From the IMG/VR virus record IMGVR_UViG_3300027777_000004, positions 1 to 58,499 of that record: a DNA stretch of 58,499 nt; one strand, written 5' to 3'. The notes beneath the pieces were generated by a model. The model had not been told where the DNA came from, made no database searches, and saw nothing but the letters and a program-made list of their open reading frames with translations. The DNA is from a virus. Numbering within the stretch: the stretch's first letter is position 1; each line of letters starts with the position of its first letter. Position numbers and translations under genes: made by a program. Of the stretch, positions 20,047 to 27,948 are shown piece by piece.

Positions 20047-20955
20047 TCATTTGGCCCTGCGAATAGAGGGTGGCCCCTCTGGCATGTCCAACAAAGTTTG
20101 GTCGAGGTAGTGCTTCCAGACCAGCTTGGGATCGGAGTGCGAGAGGTAGTCGCTGGCTTGCCCCGGCGACTTGCGTTGCACATAGGTTGCACAGCTACGC
20201 CGCAGAAACTTCGACGAGCCGCTGAATTTATGCTCTGCCAGAAATCGCTGCCACATGACGAAGGCCCGCCGTCGCGGCACTGCCCATTTGAATAGCGTCC
20301 CATCCGGTGAGTGCTTGAATAGCAGCCCCACCTCTTCGCCCGTCTCCTCTGACACGGGGCGAATGGTCGTCTTGCCCGTCTTTTGCGCCGTGACTGCCAC
20401 GCAATTATTTCTAAAGTTCTTGATGGTTAGGGCGTGAACGTCCGCAAACCTCAACCCAGTATCGAAGGCCAAGCCGATCCACGCCGGGATGACCATCCTC
20501 CGGGTGACATGAGGCACCCGGAGGCTCACGGGTGTCTCGTCCCGTGCAGCCACCGCAATCATCCGCTCCAGCGTCGTCATGCTCCATGCCTCCACAGGGC
20601 GGGCCCTCACCTTGATCCGGTGTAGCCGCAGAGGGGGGCTCTCAGACCACTCGCGGTCAAAAGCCCACTTCCACAACGTCAGAATTTCTCTTCTGATGTT
20701 GTGTTTTGTGGCGGGAGTTAGCTGCATTTCTGCCAGGGCAGTGTTGACCGTCGTCGCGGACAGTTGACGAACTAGATGCAAACCGTATGCTGCGAACTTG
20801 CGGGCGGTTCTGCATAGATTTGCCCTATAGCCGCCGCTTGCTGCGTTCTCCGCAGAATAAGCGACCGCCAGCTCAGTGAGCGTCATGGAGGATGATGTGC
20901 CAGTGCCAAGGACGGGAGGAGCGAATTCTGCGCGGACAGAAGAGTGTGTGGACAT
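20047..20955 (-). CDS. Tyrosine recombinase (phage integrase)
   Basis: A 302-residue protein (278 if the internal ATG at 20886 is used; neither start has a clear SD). The catalytic set is visible: Arg169 in DTGLRFADV, Lys near 192/195 in TAQKTGKT, KxxR (Lys249-Arg252) replacing the commoner HxxR, His273 in YLSHSD, and nucleophile Tyr283 in KHYLD. The N-terminal 115 residues look like a helical core-binding domain. The gene faces the other way from its neighbours and its start is about 115 bases from a half-tRNA that is the likely attP. It should catalyse site-specific integration and, with a directionality factor not identified here, excision. Confidence 0.9.
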   Translation of the reverse strand: MSTHSSVRAEFAPPVLGTGTSSSMTLTELAVAYSAENAASGGYRANLCRTARKFAAYGLHLVRQLSATTVNTALAEMQLTPATKHNIRREILTLWKWAFDREWSESPPLRLHRIKVRARPVEAWSMTTLERMIAVAARDETPVSLRVPHVTRRMVIPAWIGLAFDTGLRFADVHALTIKNFRNNCVAVTAQKTGKTTIRPVSEETGEEVGLLFKHSPDGTLFKWAVPRRRAFVMWQRFLAEHKFSGSSKFLRRSCATYVQRKSPGQASDYLSHSDPKLVWKHYLDQTLLDMPEGPPSIRRAK

Positions 20956-21069
20956 AGCTTCGTCTTTCGAGGGGACTGACCCCTGCCAAAAAACCTTAGA
21001 CCCACCAAAGACAGGATGTTCCAGCGGAACACGCCCCCTTGGGGGGACGGTGGAACAGGGCGGTTTCCA

Positions 21070-21116
21070 TCAGCTTCCCAAGCTGGATGTCGAGGGTTCG
21101 AGTCCCTTCGCCCGCT
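21070..21116 (+). other. Probable attP: 3' half of tRNA-Gly(CCC)
   Basis: The sequence folds as tRNA positions 27-73: anticodon stem TCAGC/GCTGG around loop TTCCCAA (anticodon CCC), variable loop ATGTC, T arm GAGGG-TTCGAGT-CCCTT, and acceptor strand CGCCCGC plus T. The matching 5' half (a GCGGGCG strand and D arm) is absent upstream. A tRNA 3' end beside an integrase gene is the classic attP core that restores the host tRNA on integration. The exact core limits cannot be fixed without the host sequence. Confidence 0.85.
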
Positions 21117-21118
21117 TT

Positions 21119-21952
21119 TTGTTTCCATCGCGGGGAAATTTTATTTCCCTGACGGTAGAGGAGTCAAGCCTCTATCACACTTGGCCGGAACCCAGTTGCT
21201 CCGACCTAAAGTTACTGGACGAAAGTCCCGTTGCTTACTACGAGCGCAAGGTCGCACAGACCGCGCCGCCCCGCACTGGCGAGGCTCTGTCCTACGGGAC
21301 ACTTTTGCATTCGTGGGCCGAGATCGGTGACGAGGCATTTTGGGCGCGGGCTGTCATCTGCCCCAACCAGTACGCCACAAGCACTGGCCTGTGGGGCAAG
21401 GTTACCGATGCGTGGGCGAGAGAGTTGCCGCCCGATGCTCTGCCGCTCGCGCCCGCTGACGGGCACAAGCTCAGGGCCCAGACCCTCCAAGTCCTTGCCA
21501 ACCCCGCCGCCCGCAAGCTGCTGACAACGGCCATCGTCAAAGAGGCCAACGTCCGGTGGCGTTGGAACGGACATCTAGTACGGTGCCGGTTCGACGGGGC
21601 GACAGAGGAGTGCTGGTGGGACATCAAGACCACCCGCGACCAGAAGCCGTTGGAGTCTTTTTGGCAGAGCGTCAAGACGTTCCGCTACGACATGCAAGCG
21701 GCCATGTATGAGTCAGCCATGGTGGCATGTGGCTGGGACTACCACCCGCTTGTTTTCATAGCCACATCAACAACGTACCCGTACCACTGCTCTGTGGTGA
21801 CGCTGCCGCCCTCTGTGACTGCCAGAGGGAAGGCCCGCTGTCTGCGGCTCCTCGACGAGCTTGAGACGCGCATCGACTTCGACCACTGGTTGCCCAGCGA
21901 CTACGGGCAAATCCAAGAACTTCCCTGCCCCCGTTTCTTCAAGGAGAGCTAG
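21119..21952 (+). CDS. PD-(D/E)XK exonuclease-like protein (recombination)
   Basis: About 278 residues. The N-terminus (YHTWPEPSCSDLKLLDESP then YYERK and GEALSYGTLLHSW) matches phage RecB/exonuclease VIII-like nucleases that start with a 'SDL..L..SP..Y' segment. Likely active-site elements are LVRCRFDG and EECWWDIKTTRD, the D...(D)xK pattern. A QAAMYESAM segment resembles the QxxxY motif of RecB-like nucleases. The start is uncertain: no ATG lies near this N-terminus. TTG at 21119 is used here; ATT at 21143 after GGGGA would also fit; the frame is open back to an ATG at 20876, through attP. It probably resects DNA for annealing-type recombination together with the next genes. Confidence 0.75.
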   Translation: MFPSRGNFISLTVEESSLYHTWPEPSCSDLKLLDESPVAYYERKVAQTAPPRTGEALSYGTLLHSWAEIGDEAFWARAVICPNQYATSTGLWGKVTDAWARELPPDALPLAPADGHKLRAQTLQVLANPAARKLLTTAIVKEANVRWRWNGHLVRCRFDGATEECWWDIKTTRDQKPLESFWQSVKTFRYDMQAAMYESAMVACGWDYHPLVFIATSTTYPYHCSVVTLPPSVTARGKARCLRLLDELETRIDFDHWLPSDYGQIQELPCPRFFKES

Positions 21953-21954
21953 TT

Positions 21955-22620
21955 ATGGAAATAGGTATTAGACCAGCCCGCAAAATCTTTCTGTATAGGG
22001 AGAAGTCCGACCACACTGGTGAGCTGTATACGGCACTGGCCGCAGCAACAATGGCGTTCCTGCCCGTTGAGAAGGACACTGACGGTGAGTTCGGCAGGTA
22101 CGCCAGCCTGTCATCGCTGCACCGCTCGACCAAATTGCAATGTGCAGAGGTTGGGCTGGTAGTTACTGGCGAGACAACGCCCATCGACGGTGTTATCAAT
22201 CTGGCCGCTACCCTAGTCCACGGCCCATCGGACCAGTGGGTGTGTAGTGTCGTCGGCATCCGCGACAACGGTGACATCCGCAGGACGCTGGCAGACATTG
22301 GCTGGTGGAGAAGGACGCACTACGCCCTGCTCCTCAACCTCACTGCCGAAGCCGAGGGTGAGTCGCTACCGCCGTCCACAACGGTAGAGGGCGAGGACAG
22401 CCAGCCCGCCGCCAGTAATGGCGATTGGCTCATCCAACAACAGCTTGCCGTGGACGCTATTACCACGGCCACGACGACAGCCCGCATCAACAAGATTCTC
22501 GCCCGGGTGCGGGACAAGATCGTCGCCGGGGACATGAACCCTCATGGCCTTGGAGCCCTTGAGGCCATGGCCCAGCAACGCTTCGAGAACATCGCGGCAG
22601 AGAGGGCGGTGCCCGCATGA
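21955..22620 (+). CDS. Hypothetical protein of the recombination cluster
   Basis: A 221-residue protein 2 bases after the exonuclease. The N-terminal 125 residues look alpha/beta (VICSVVGIRDNG-like hydrophobic strands); residues 135-160 are a flexible acidic linker; the C-terminal 60 residues form a helical segment (ARINKILARVRDKIVAG). Position between exonuclease and helicase suggests a DNA-annealing or accessory factor, but no RecT or Erf motif is recognised. It overlaps the next gene by ATGA. Confidence 0.55.
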   Translation: MEIGIRPARKIFLYREKSDHTGELYTALAAATMAFLPVEKDTDGEFGRYASLSSLHRSTKLQCAEVGLVVTGETTPIDGVINLAATLVHGPSDQWVCSVVGIRDNGDIRRTLADIGWWRRTHYALLLNLTAEAEGESLPPSTTVEGEDSQPAASNGDWLIQQQLAVDAITTATTTARINKILARVRDKIVAGDMNPHGLGALEAMAQQRFENIAAERAVPA

Positions 22621-23063
22621 TCGACGCCGCTGAGTATATCCAGCTTCGCCAGCGGGTTCTCATCGCCGCCGAGGCTGCGCATCGCATCGCAATAAGCCCA
22701 CATCAAGTGGTGTTCTACGAGCAAGAGGATTACCAGACGGTGTTACATGCAATGGTCTGTCTGAAGGCAGACATTAGGAAATTGGTGTTCGAGTGTCAGA
22801 TTTTACGGGGAGCTAGTCATGGAGGCAACGATGGAGTCGCTGTACGTATTGTGGGAGGAGTGCCAGAGGGAGCCGATCACACGGGTAGCACTACGCAACG
22901 GCTACCCGTCGATGCAAGCCCTGCTATCGGAGTTCCGGCAGGCGGGCCTGACGGGGCGGCGACCAGCCGACCCAAGTCCCGACGAAATACGGGCCGAAAC
23001 CGAAAGCCTGCGGCAGAAGTGGTCAAAGTCAGTCGAGCAAAGCCGGTGGATCGGTCGCGGTAG
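22617..23063 (+). CDS. Hypothetical protein, C-terminal half overprinted
   Basis: The frame is 148 codons. The first 70 residues look like a normal protein (AAEAAHRIAISPHQVVFYEQ, LHAMVCLKADIRKLVFECQI). After residue about 68 the composition changes to Gly/Pro/Arg-rich sequence, and this part overlaps the better-looking gene at 22819 in another frame. The real product may be the N-terminal part with an accidental tail, or a frameshift may join the two. Function unknown. Confidence 0.45.
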   Translation: MIDAAEYIQLRQRVLIAAEAAHRIAISPHQVVFYEQEDYQTVLHAMVCLKADIRKLVFECQILRGASHGGNDGVAVRIVGGVPEGADHTGSTTQRLPVDASPAIGVPAGGPDGAATSRPKSRRNTGRNRKPAAEVVKVSRAKPVDRSR

Positions 23064-23067
23064 GTAG
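22819..23067 (+). CDS. Small conserved phage protein (PSPDEIR type)
   Basis: An 82-residue protein; 'GGGGAGCTAGTC' before ATG gives an SD. The C-terminal half (ADPSPDEIRAETESLRQKW then QSRWIGR) follows the pattern DP(S/T)PEEI...eIr..W....RW.GR seen in many small phage and bacterial proteins near regulatory genes. The N-terminal half resembles a helix-turn-helix (PITRVALRNGYPSMQALLSE), so DNA binding is possible. Confidence 0.6.
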   Translation: MEATMESLYVLWEECQREPITRVALRNGYPSMQALLSEFRQAGLTGRRPADPSPDEIRAETESLRQKWSKSVEQSRWIGRGR

Positions 23068-23130
23068 GGATCGGCGTAGTCACTGGAGTGACTAGCACAG
23101 GAGTGCGTGTTCGCAGGGAGGTTGAGCGGT

Positions 23131-24693
23131 ATGAGTGGTCTACTGTTTCCTGAGATGGCGGCGGGGGGGGCGAAAACTCCCCCTCCGCTGCTAACGCTAC
23201 GGCCATACCAGCGGCAGGCTGTAGTCCGAGTCGTCACTGTCCTGAGTGACGCCCGGGCATGTCTAGTGATTGCTGCTACTGGTGTCGGCAAGACAGAGAT
23301 CATCTGTTCGCTCATAGACACACTAGATGGTGCCATGGAGGGTGCCCTAGTGATAAGCCCCCTCAAAGACTTGACTGCGCAGACAGCGGCGCGACTGAGG
23401 TCTAGGGGGGTGGCCTGCGGTGTCGAGCAGGGGACTAACTACAGTGCCGCGCCCGTAACCGTCGCGTGTTACAACAGCCTTCTCTCCCGGGGCCGCTACC
23501 AGAAGTATCTTGGCACGACCAAATTGGTAGTGGTGGATGAAGTCCATCTGAACTACTCACCCCGTAGCCTTGAGATGCTGCGGCAGTTCCGAGAGTGCGG
23601 AGCCCAGATTGTCGGGCTTACCGCCAGCCCCAATCGAACAAAGGGCGATCCGCTCACGGCCTTCTATGGGCCAGTGGCATACGAGTACCACTACCGGCAG
23701 GCGGTGGAGGATGGCTGGCTTGTGCCCGCGCGCGTGTGGATGACGGTTGTCGAGAGCCTCGACCTGTCAGCTTTCAAGAACGCCTTCGGGGATTTTGATC
23801 CGGCCAAACTAGCGGCCATCATGCAGCGGGAGACGGTCGTGCAGGGCATCGCGGAGATGATTGCCCAGCACCATGACGGTCAGCCGTCAGTGGTGTTTGC
23901 TGCGTCCATCCGGCAGGCCCAGCTAATCCAAGAGCTACTGCACCGGCGAGGCATCGTCGCGTCCATCGTCCACTCCAACATGGAGCCAGACGAGCGGGCC
24001 TACAACCTTTATCAGTTTGAGCATGGCGACAACAACATCATCATCAACGTCGGGTGTCTGACTCTAGGCTGGGACTGCCCTGCCGTCCGCAAGCTTTTCT
24101 TGGCCCGACCAACATCCTCGCCAAACACCTATATCCAAATGTTCGGGCGCGGCACCCGGGCACTCCCCGGCGTAGTTGATGGTCTGGCGACCCCTGAGTT
24201 GCGTCGAGCCGCTATCGCTGCGAGTGCCAAGAGCCACTTCGAGGTGTTCGACATCACCGACAGCAGCCGCCGTAACGATCTCTGCACCGCTCTTGTTGTG
24301 CTGCGCCCCGACATCGACGAGGAGCTGGCACGACGAACCCGCAAGAGGGGCGAGCAGGCCCCTAGGTTGCCCGAGGAGGTCGATGCGGTGGTCGAGCAGG
24401 AGAAACTGCGGATGCTGGCCGAGCAGGCTGCACTGGACGCCCTGACGGCTCAGAAGCGGATGCAGTTGACGGCCCGCGCCCAGCTAGGTGTGTACGAGCG
24501 CGACCCGCACGCGCCCGCCGAGGTGGTCGAGAAGGCCAAGAACTACTCATACCTGCCGTTCGGCAAGGCTCACAGAGGCAAGCCACTGACCCAAGTTCCT
24601 TCGGGCTATCTCCAGTGGGCCCTCCGCGAGGCCAGCCTTTCCAAGGGTTTGCGCGAGTCCATCCAGCGCGAGGTCAATCGCCGCCCCCACTAA
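23131..24693 (+). CDS. SF2 DNA/RNA helicase (DEAD/H-type, ResIII-like)
   Basis: A 520-residue protein. ATG at 23131 is chosen because GGGAGG lies 8 bases before it; the frame is open from GTG at 23107. Superfamily 2 motifs appear in order: Q-like LRPYQRQAV, motif I AATGVGKTEI, motif II VVVDEVH, motif III LTASPNR, motif IV VVFAASIRQA, motif V VGCLTLGWDCP, and motif VI YIQMFGRGTR. The C-terminal 110 residues (after about 410) are charged and Gln/Ala-rich with no known domain. It may serve recombination, replication restart or transcription-coupled roles. It closes the exonuclease cluster. Confidence 0.9.
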   Translation: MSGLLFPEMAAGGAKTPPPLLTLRPYQRQAVVRVVTVLSDARACLVIAATGVGKTEIICSLIDTLDGAMEGALVISPLKDLTAQTAARLRSRGVACGVEQGTNYSAAPVTVACYNSLLSRGRYQKYLGTTKLVVVDEVHLNYSPRSLEMLRQFRECGAQIVGLTASPNRTKGDPLTAFYGPVAYEYHYRQAVEDGWLVPARVWMTVVESLDLSAFKNAFGDFDPAKLAAIMQRETVVQGIAEMIAQHHDGQPSVVFAASIRQAQLIQELLHRRGIVASIVHSNMEPDERAYNLYQFEHGDNNIIINVGCLTLGWDCPAVRKLFLARPTSSPNTYIQMFGRGTRALPGVVDGLATPELRRAAIAASAKSHFEVFDITDSSRRNDLCTALVVLRPDIDEELARRTRKRGEQAPRLPEEVDAVVEQEKLRMLAEQAALDALTAQKRMQLTARAQLGVYERDPHAPAEVVEKAKNYSYLPFGKAHRGKPLTQVPSGYLQWALREASLSKGLRESIQREVNRRPH

Positions 24694-25014
24694 AACAATA
24701 CTCATCTTGATAAGAGCGGTTCATTTTCTCGCAGCACCCGCCACTGTTAATCAAAAGCGCGAGCCTAAAGAAACGCCTGCCTACGCAGGAGCGGCTAGTC
24801 CGCGAAAGTCAGTAGACCCAGCACGAAATACCGGGCAACGGAACCGTACTCTGATCGGTGATAGCCCTACGTCCCGGTGGTGTTGAACTAGGCCAAATAA
24901 GGCTGGGCGAGCTTCCCAATACGGGACGACGAGGAGGCGACGGGCCTTCTCAGAACGGAAGCGGTCTAGCCCCACCATTGCATAGTGCCAGAGCCAAACC
25001 AACAGGAGTTTTCC
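24694..25014 (+). other. 321-bp non-coding gap, possibly structured
   Basis: No convincing coding frame is seen. Short inverted repeats occur near 24775-24792 (CCTGC/GCAGG) and just after (GCGG ctagt CCGC, 24791-24803). A divergent promoter or a structured RNA leader for the genes at 25015 onward is possible. I recognise no known riboswitch or ribozyme core. Confidence 0.35.
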
Positions 25015-25272
25015 ATGAGAGAGATTGGTCATGCGGTCGGTTTTCTTATTAGGCGCACCAGTACGTGGACAGGAACGGCGCATCTATACGATGGCAAAGA
25101 TACCCACTGTCGAATGTGGTCTACCGGGGGCATGAGGAAGTCGAAATATGACTACTATCCAACCATTGATGCCGTACTTTCGGTCAACCAAAACGCCACA
25201 ATCTGCACCCTGTGCGCGGCCCGTGGCGTAGATGACGGCCCCGTCCACCAACAGGTCGGTGGTAGCTCTTGA
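25015..25272 (+). CDS. Hypothetical small protein with a CxxC pair
   Basis: An 85-residue protein with SD AGGAG before ATG (the frame is open slightly upstream). It has a CTLC pair near residue 67 and a single Cys in DTHCRMWSTG, so metal binding is possible. It opens the operon of small genes that follows the gap. Function unknown. Confidence 0.55.
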   Translation: MREIGHAVGFLIRRTSTWTGTAHLYDGKDTHCRMWSTGGMRKSKYDYYPTIDAVLSVNQNATICTLCAARGVDDGPVHQQVGGSS

Positions 25273-25323
25273 CACGCCCGTACAACTAAGAAAGACGGAC
25301 AACCCTAATAAGAGGAGCTGACG

Positions 25324-25671
25324 ATGCAGGTTACCTACAAGCTATCCAACTGCGAGCTGACCGTTGATGGGCCCGACGCCAAGGCTGTGTTTGATGAATT
25401 GGCCGGTGCCATGGAGGTGTTCGGCCACTCGCACTGCGGGGCCTGCGACTCGACTCGAATTGGTCTGGTAAGCCGTGACTATGAGGGCAATACGTACCGC
25501 GAGTGCAAGTGCATGGACTGCGGCTGTGTGCTGGGACTTGGCCAGCGGAAGGACGGCAAGCTGTTCCCCAAGCGGAAGGACAAGACCGGCGGCTGGATGC
25601 CCAATAACGGCTGGGCGAAGTATGGCAACAGGGACAACGACGCCGCCGATCCCTTCATGGAAAAGCATTAG
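25324..25671 (+). CDS. Zinc-ribbon-like small protein
   Basis: A 115-residue protein with strong SD GAGGAG. Residues about 37-62 hold HSHCGAC and ECKCMDCGC, two Cys pairs 22 residues apart typical of a zinc ribbon, and the rest ends GGWMPNNGWAKY. Similar single zinc-ribbon proteins are often found in early regions of phages and are thought to bind nucleic acid; the exact role is unknown. It overlaps the next start as TAGTG. Confidence 0.65.
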   Translation: MQVTYKLSNCELTVDGPDAKAVFDELAGAMEVFGHSHCGACDSTRIGLVSRDYEGNTYRECKCMDCGCVLGLGQRKDGKLFPKRKDKTGGWMPNNGWAKYGNRDNDAADPFMEKH

Positions 25672-26201
25672 TGAAGCCCGACGCTGTATTCATCGGAAAC
25701 TTACGGCAGGCCGAGGAGGTCGAGCGTCTCCTATACACCCTGCTGCGTCCGCTGAATGCAGAGCTTCGCCCCAAGCCCCTTATCACTACGGGTAAGAAAA
25801 TAGTGATAGGGTTCGAGGACGACGGCGACATGACGTTCACGGGCAGAGTTGAGGTCAAGCACCGCAAGATCAAGTTCACTAATCAAGCTGACTTCCCCTA
25901 CCCTACGGTCATTTTGGATGAGACATACAAGTTGCGTCAGCCCCATGTGACACAGGGTATGTGGGAGCAGTTCTCGCACCGGGAGCAGCTAGCCCATATT
26001 CGGTGGTTCCACTCCTACTGGATTGTGTCTAGCGATATGAGATACGCCGCCGTGGTCAAGCCTCACACCAAGTCTCATTGGGTGCAGAGGCAAGTAAGAG
26101 ACAGGACAGAGGATCGTATGTGTCTGAACTACGAATGCCCCGTTGAGCATTGCCAGTGGGTAGGTATGACGCCGCAGGGTGTACGGGAGGCCCTCCAATG
26201 A
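25671..26201 (+). CDS. Hypothetical protein
   Basis: A 176-residue protein that starts with GTG inside the TAGTG overlap. It is mixed alpha/beta, with an early segment FIGNLRQAEEVERLLYTLLR and two Cys pairs late (CLNYECPVEHC). The start is supported by the tight coupling and by absence of an ATG near. It ends in an ATGA overlap with the next gene. Function unknown. Confidence 0.55.
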   Translation: MKPDAVFIGNLRQAEEVERLLYTLLRPLNAELRPKPLITTGKKIVIGFEDDGDMTFTGRVEVKHRKIKFTNQADFPYPTVILDETYKLRQPHVTQGMWEQFSHREQLAHIRWFHSYWIVSSDMRYAAVVKPHTKSHWVQRQVRDRTEDRMCLNYECPVEHCQWVGMTPQGVREALQ

Positions 26202-26446
26202 ACGTCCCCTCCCAGCCCCCAGCTTGTTGCGGTAACTGTGTTCACTACCAGCCAATCGACCCACTGGCCGAGGGCGAACAGCTAGAGCTGTCGGGCGACA
26301 ACAAGCCCGGGGAGATCGGTCGCTGCACCCGGTATCCACCCGCGTTCTTCTACCCCAAGTTGCTTAATGCCGAGTTCCCGGTGGTGGGTGAGGAAGTGTG
26401 CTGCGGCGAGTTCAAGCTGCATCCCGAGCTAGAGGGAGTGCTGTAA
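26198..26446 (+). CDS. Cysteine-rich small protein
   Basis: An 82-residue protein beginning in the ATGA overlap. Cys residues are arranged as CCGNC, C(TRYPP) and VCCGEF, a pattern of small metal-binding or Fe-S-like proteins found in many phages and bacteria, with the common phrase GRCxRxPP. The function of this type is not established. Confidence 0.6.
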   Translation: MNVPSQPPACCGNCVHYQPIDPLAEGEQLELSGDNKPGEIGRCTRYPPAFFYPKLLNAEFPVVGEEVCCGEFKLHPELEGVL

Positions 26447-26919
26447 TGCTGCACATCCAGTGCTTCGACCCGCCACCCAGAAACCTGCTGCCAATGGCCC
26501 AACAGTTGGCCCACCTGTGCAAGCACGGCAGTGAAATGCAGGAGTTGTTCCGTAGCGTAGCTAACCAGCAAAGCCTGCCCCCCGCCGCCTATTCCCTGCA
26601 CATAGCGATAGCGTTTGTCCTCGACGAGGACGCGAGCCTAGAGCCGTGGGGATGGTCCGCACTCTCCATGTGGGACGGCCAGCTCTGCCTTCAGCAGTTC
26701 GTCGCGCGTGAGAAAAGAGAGCGTCATTTAGCGACTGCCCTCACCACTGCGCTGTTTCTGGATAGGGGTTGTCCAGAAACCCTCTGCGTGTTCGCGCCAG
26801 CATCAGCCCGTATTGCAACACGCCTTGGAGTAGCCGATGTGCGGCTGTTCAAGCGGGTGGCCGACGGCTGGCTACGGAGCGACCATGCAGACAGCCAACG
26901 AAGAGATGAGCCCGAATGA
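26446..26919 (+). CDS. GNAT-like acetyltransferase, tentative
   Basis: A 157-residue protein starting in a TAATG overlap. The C-terminal half reads as a GNAT-like core: strand then LSMWDGQLCLQQFVA, REKRERHLATALTTALF as the CoA-binding loop and helix, and CVFAPASARIATRLGV before a final strand. The canonical Q/RxxGxG/A loop is degenerate (REKRERHLA). It might acetylate a host or defence protein (inference). It overlaps the HNH gene downstream by 35 bases. Confidence 0.5.
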   Translation: MLHIQCFDPPPRNLLPMAQQLAHLCKHGSEMQELFRSVANQQSLPPAAYSLHIAIAFVLDEDASLEPWGWSALSMWDGQLCLQQFVAREKRERHLATALTTALFLDRGCPETLCVFAPASARIATRLGVADVRLFKRVADGWLRSDHADSQRRDEPE

Positions 26920-27268
26920 ATACATGCTGCTGCACGACTGCTGCGCGGTGTGTCACTGGCCTGCCCAGCGGCGGGGCAGGTGGATGGAGCTACACCACAT
27001 CGTCGGCGGCTCTGGCCGTAAGGACGTTGAGATTAACTATCTGTGTCTGTGCTGCCGCTGCCATCATGCCGTCCACAACAGCCTGCCGGGATACGGTGAG
27101 CTTCCCAAGGGGTGCTTGCTCGCAGCCAAGCGGGAGCAGGACGGTGCCGTTGACGAGACAGGGCTGGCTGCACTCAAGGGGCGGCGCGGACTCCCGTATG
27201 ACATCTGTCCCATTCCAGAGAAATTCCTAGCGGATCGCACTCAGAAGGGTGGAAGGTCATGGCCATAA
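26885..27268 (+). CDS. HNH-like endonuclease or zinc-binding HNH-fold protein
   Basis: A 127-residue protein; ATG at 26885 lies within the end of the previous gene. It has CAVC as first Cys pair (about residues 20-23), LHHIVGGSGR (about 36-45), and a second Cys/His cluster LCLCCRCHHAVH. This is the HNH pattern with structural zinc, common in phage genes beside recombination nucleases. Whether it is a free-standing homing enzyme or works in phage DNA processing cannot be told. Confidence 0.7.
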   Translation: MQTANEEMSPNEYMLLHDCCAVCHWPAQRRGRWMELHHIVGGSGRKDVEINYLCLCCRCHHAVHNSLPGYGELPKGCLLAAKREQDGAVDETGLAALKGRRGLPYDICPIPEKFLADRTQKGGRSWP

Positions 27269-27645
27269 ATTCGAGACAGAAGGGCAAGACAGGCGAACTT
27301 GAAATTGTCCGTGTCCTCAAAGAGCTATTCGGTTGGAGTGGAAGGCGCACACAGCAGTTCAGCGGTTGGGCCAAGGGCGGTGCGAGTGCCGACATCTACG
27401 TTGACCAGACTCCCGACCTGTTCTACGAAATCAAAAGAGTCGAGCGGCTGAATATCAATAACGCCATGGCCCTGGCGGTAGAGCAGGCCGACCGCAAATG
27501 CCCAGTAGTCCTACATAGGATCAACCGCAGCCCAGATTGGTTGCTGACGATCCGGCTTCAAGACCTACCTCGACTCGCACACGCATATGAAGCGGCGGTG
27601 AACTGTGGCGACGGACATTCACAGGACGATTCGGTGGCTCCGTAG
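27259..27645 (+). CDS. Holliday-junction-resolvase-like PD-(D/E)XK nuclease
   Basis: A 128-residue protein. The N-terminus KGKTGELEIVRVLKELF supplies the conserved Glu helix; ASADIYVDQTPDLFYEIKR gives the D...ExK active site; MALAVEQADRKCPVVLHR and LLTIRLQDL follow as in the phage resolvase-like nuclease family. It probably resolves recombination or replication branches. It overlaps both neighbours. Confidence 0.7.
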   Translation: MAINSRQKGKTGELEIVRVLKELFGWSGRRTQQFSGWAKGGASADIYVDQTPDLFYEIKRVERLNINNAMALAVEQADRKCPVVLHRINRSPDWLLTIRLQDLPRLAHAYEAAVNCGDGHSQDDSVAP

Positions 27646-27910
27646 GCACTTCCAGCCCCGCACCCCGACCATGGTTAGGGTCGTGGATCGGTTGCCGGGA
27701 TGCCACGGCATCTGCTTGATTGGCGACGGACGCGCCCTTATTAAACTAGCCAAAGCAACAAAGGCCGTGATGGATGACACACTGATTGAGGAGTTCGCTC
27801 ATGTCCTGCGGCATGACTGCCCCCTGCCCATCACCGAAGACGATCACGACGCCCTCTTTTGGGCTATCTATGGAGCCATCCAAGCCAAGTGGCGAGGGGA
27901 ATCCCCTTGA
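27605..27910 (+). CDS. Small protein resembling a degenerate metallopeptidase
   Basis: A 101-residue protein starting GTG at 27605 and overlapping the nuclease gene by 41 bases. It has TLIEEFAHVLRHD then EDDHDALFWAIYGAIQAKW, which resembles the helix and the C-terminal part of SprT/ImmA-like small metallopeptidases. The first His of the HExxH motif is replaced (EEFAH), so catalysis is doubtful unless another ligand serves. Function unknown. Confidence 0.5.
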   Translation: MATDIHRTIRWLRRHFQPRTPTMVRVVDRLPGCHGICLIGDGRALIKLAKATKAVMDDTLIEEFAHVLRHDCPLPITEDDHDALFWAIYGAIQAKWRGESP

Positions 27911-27948
27911 CCGTACCTGTCAAGGCAACTGTTGCAATAGGTGTAAAA

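Noticed and set aside
23107-23130. GTG start for the helicase at 23107
   Set aside because: GGGAGG lies within this stretch and fits the ATG at 23131 far better as SD.
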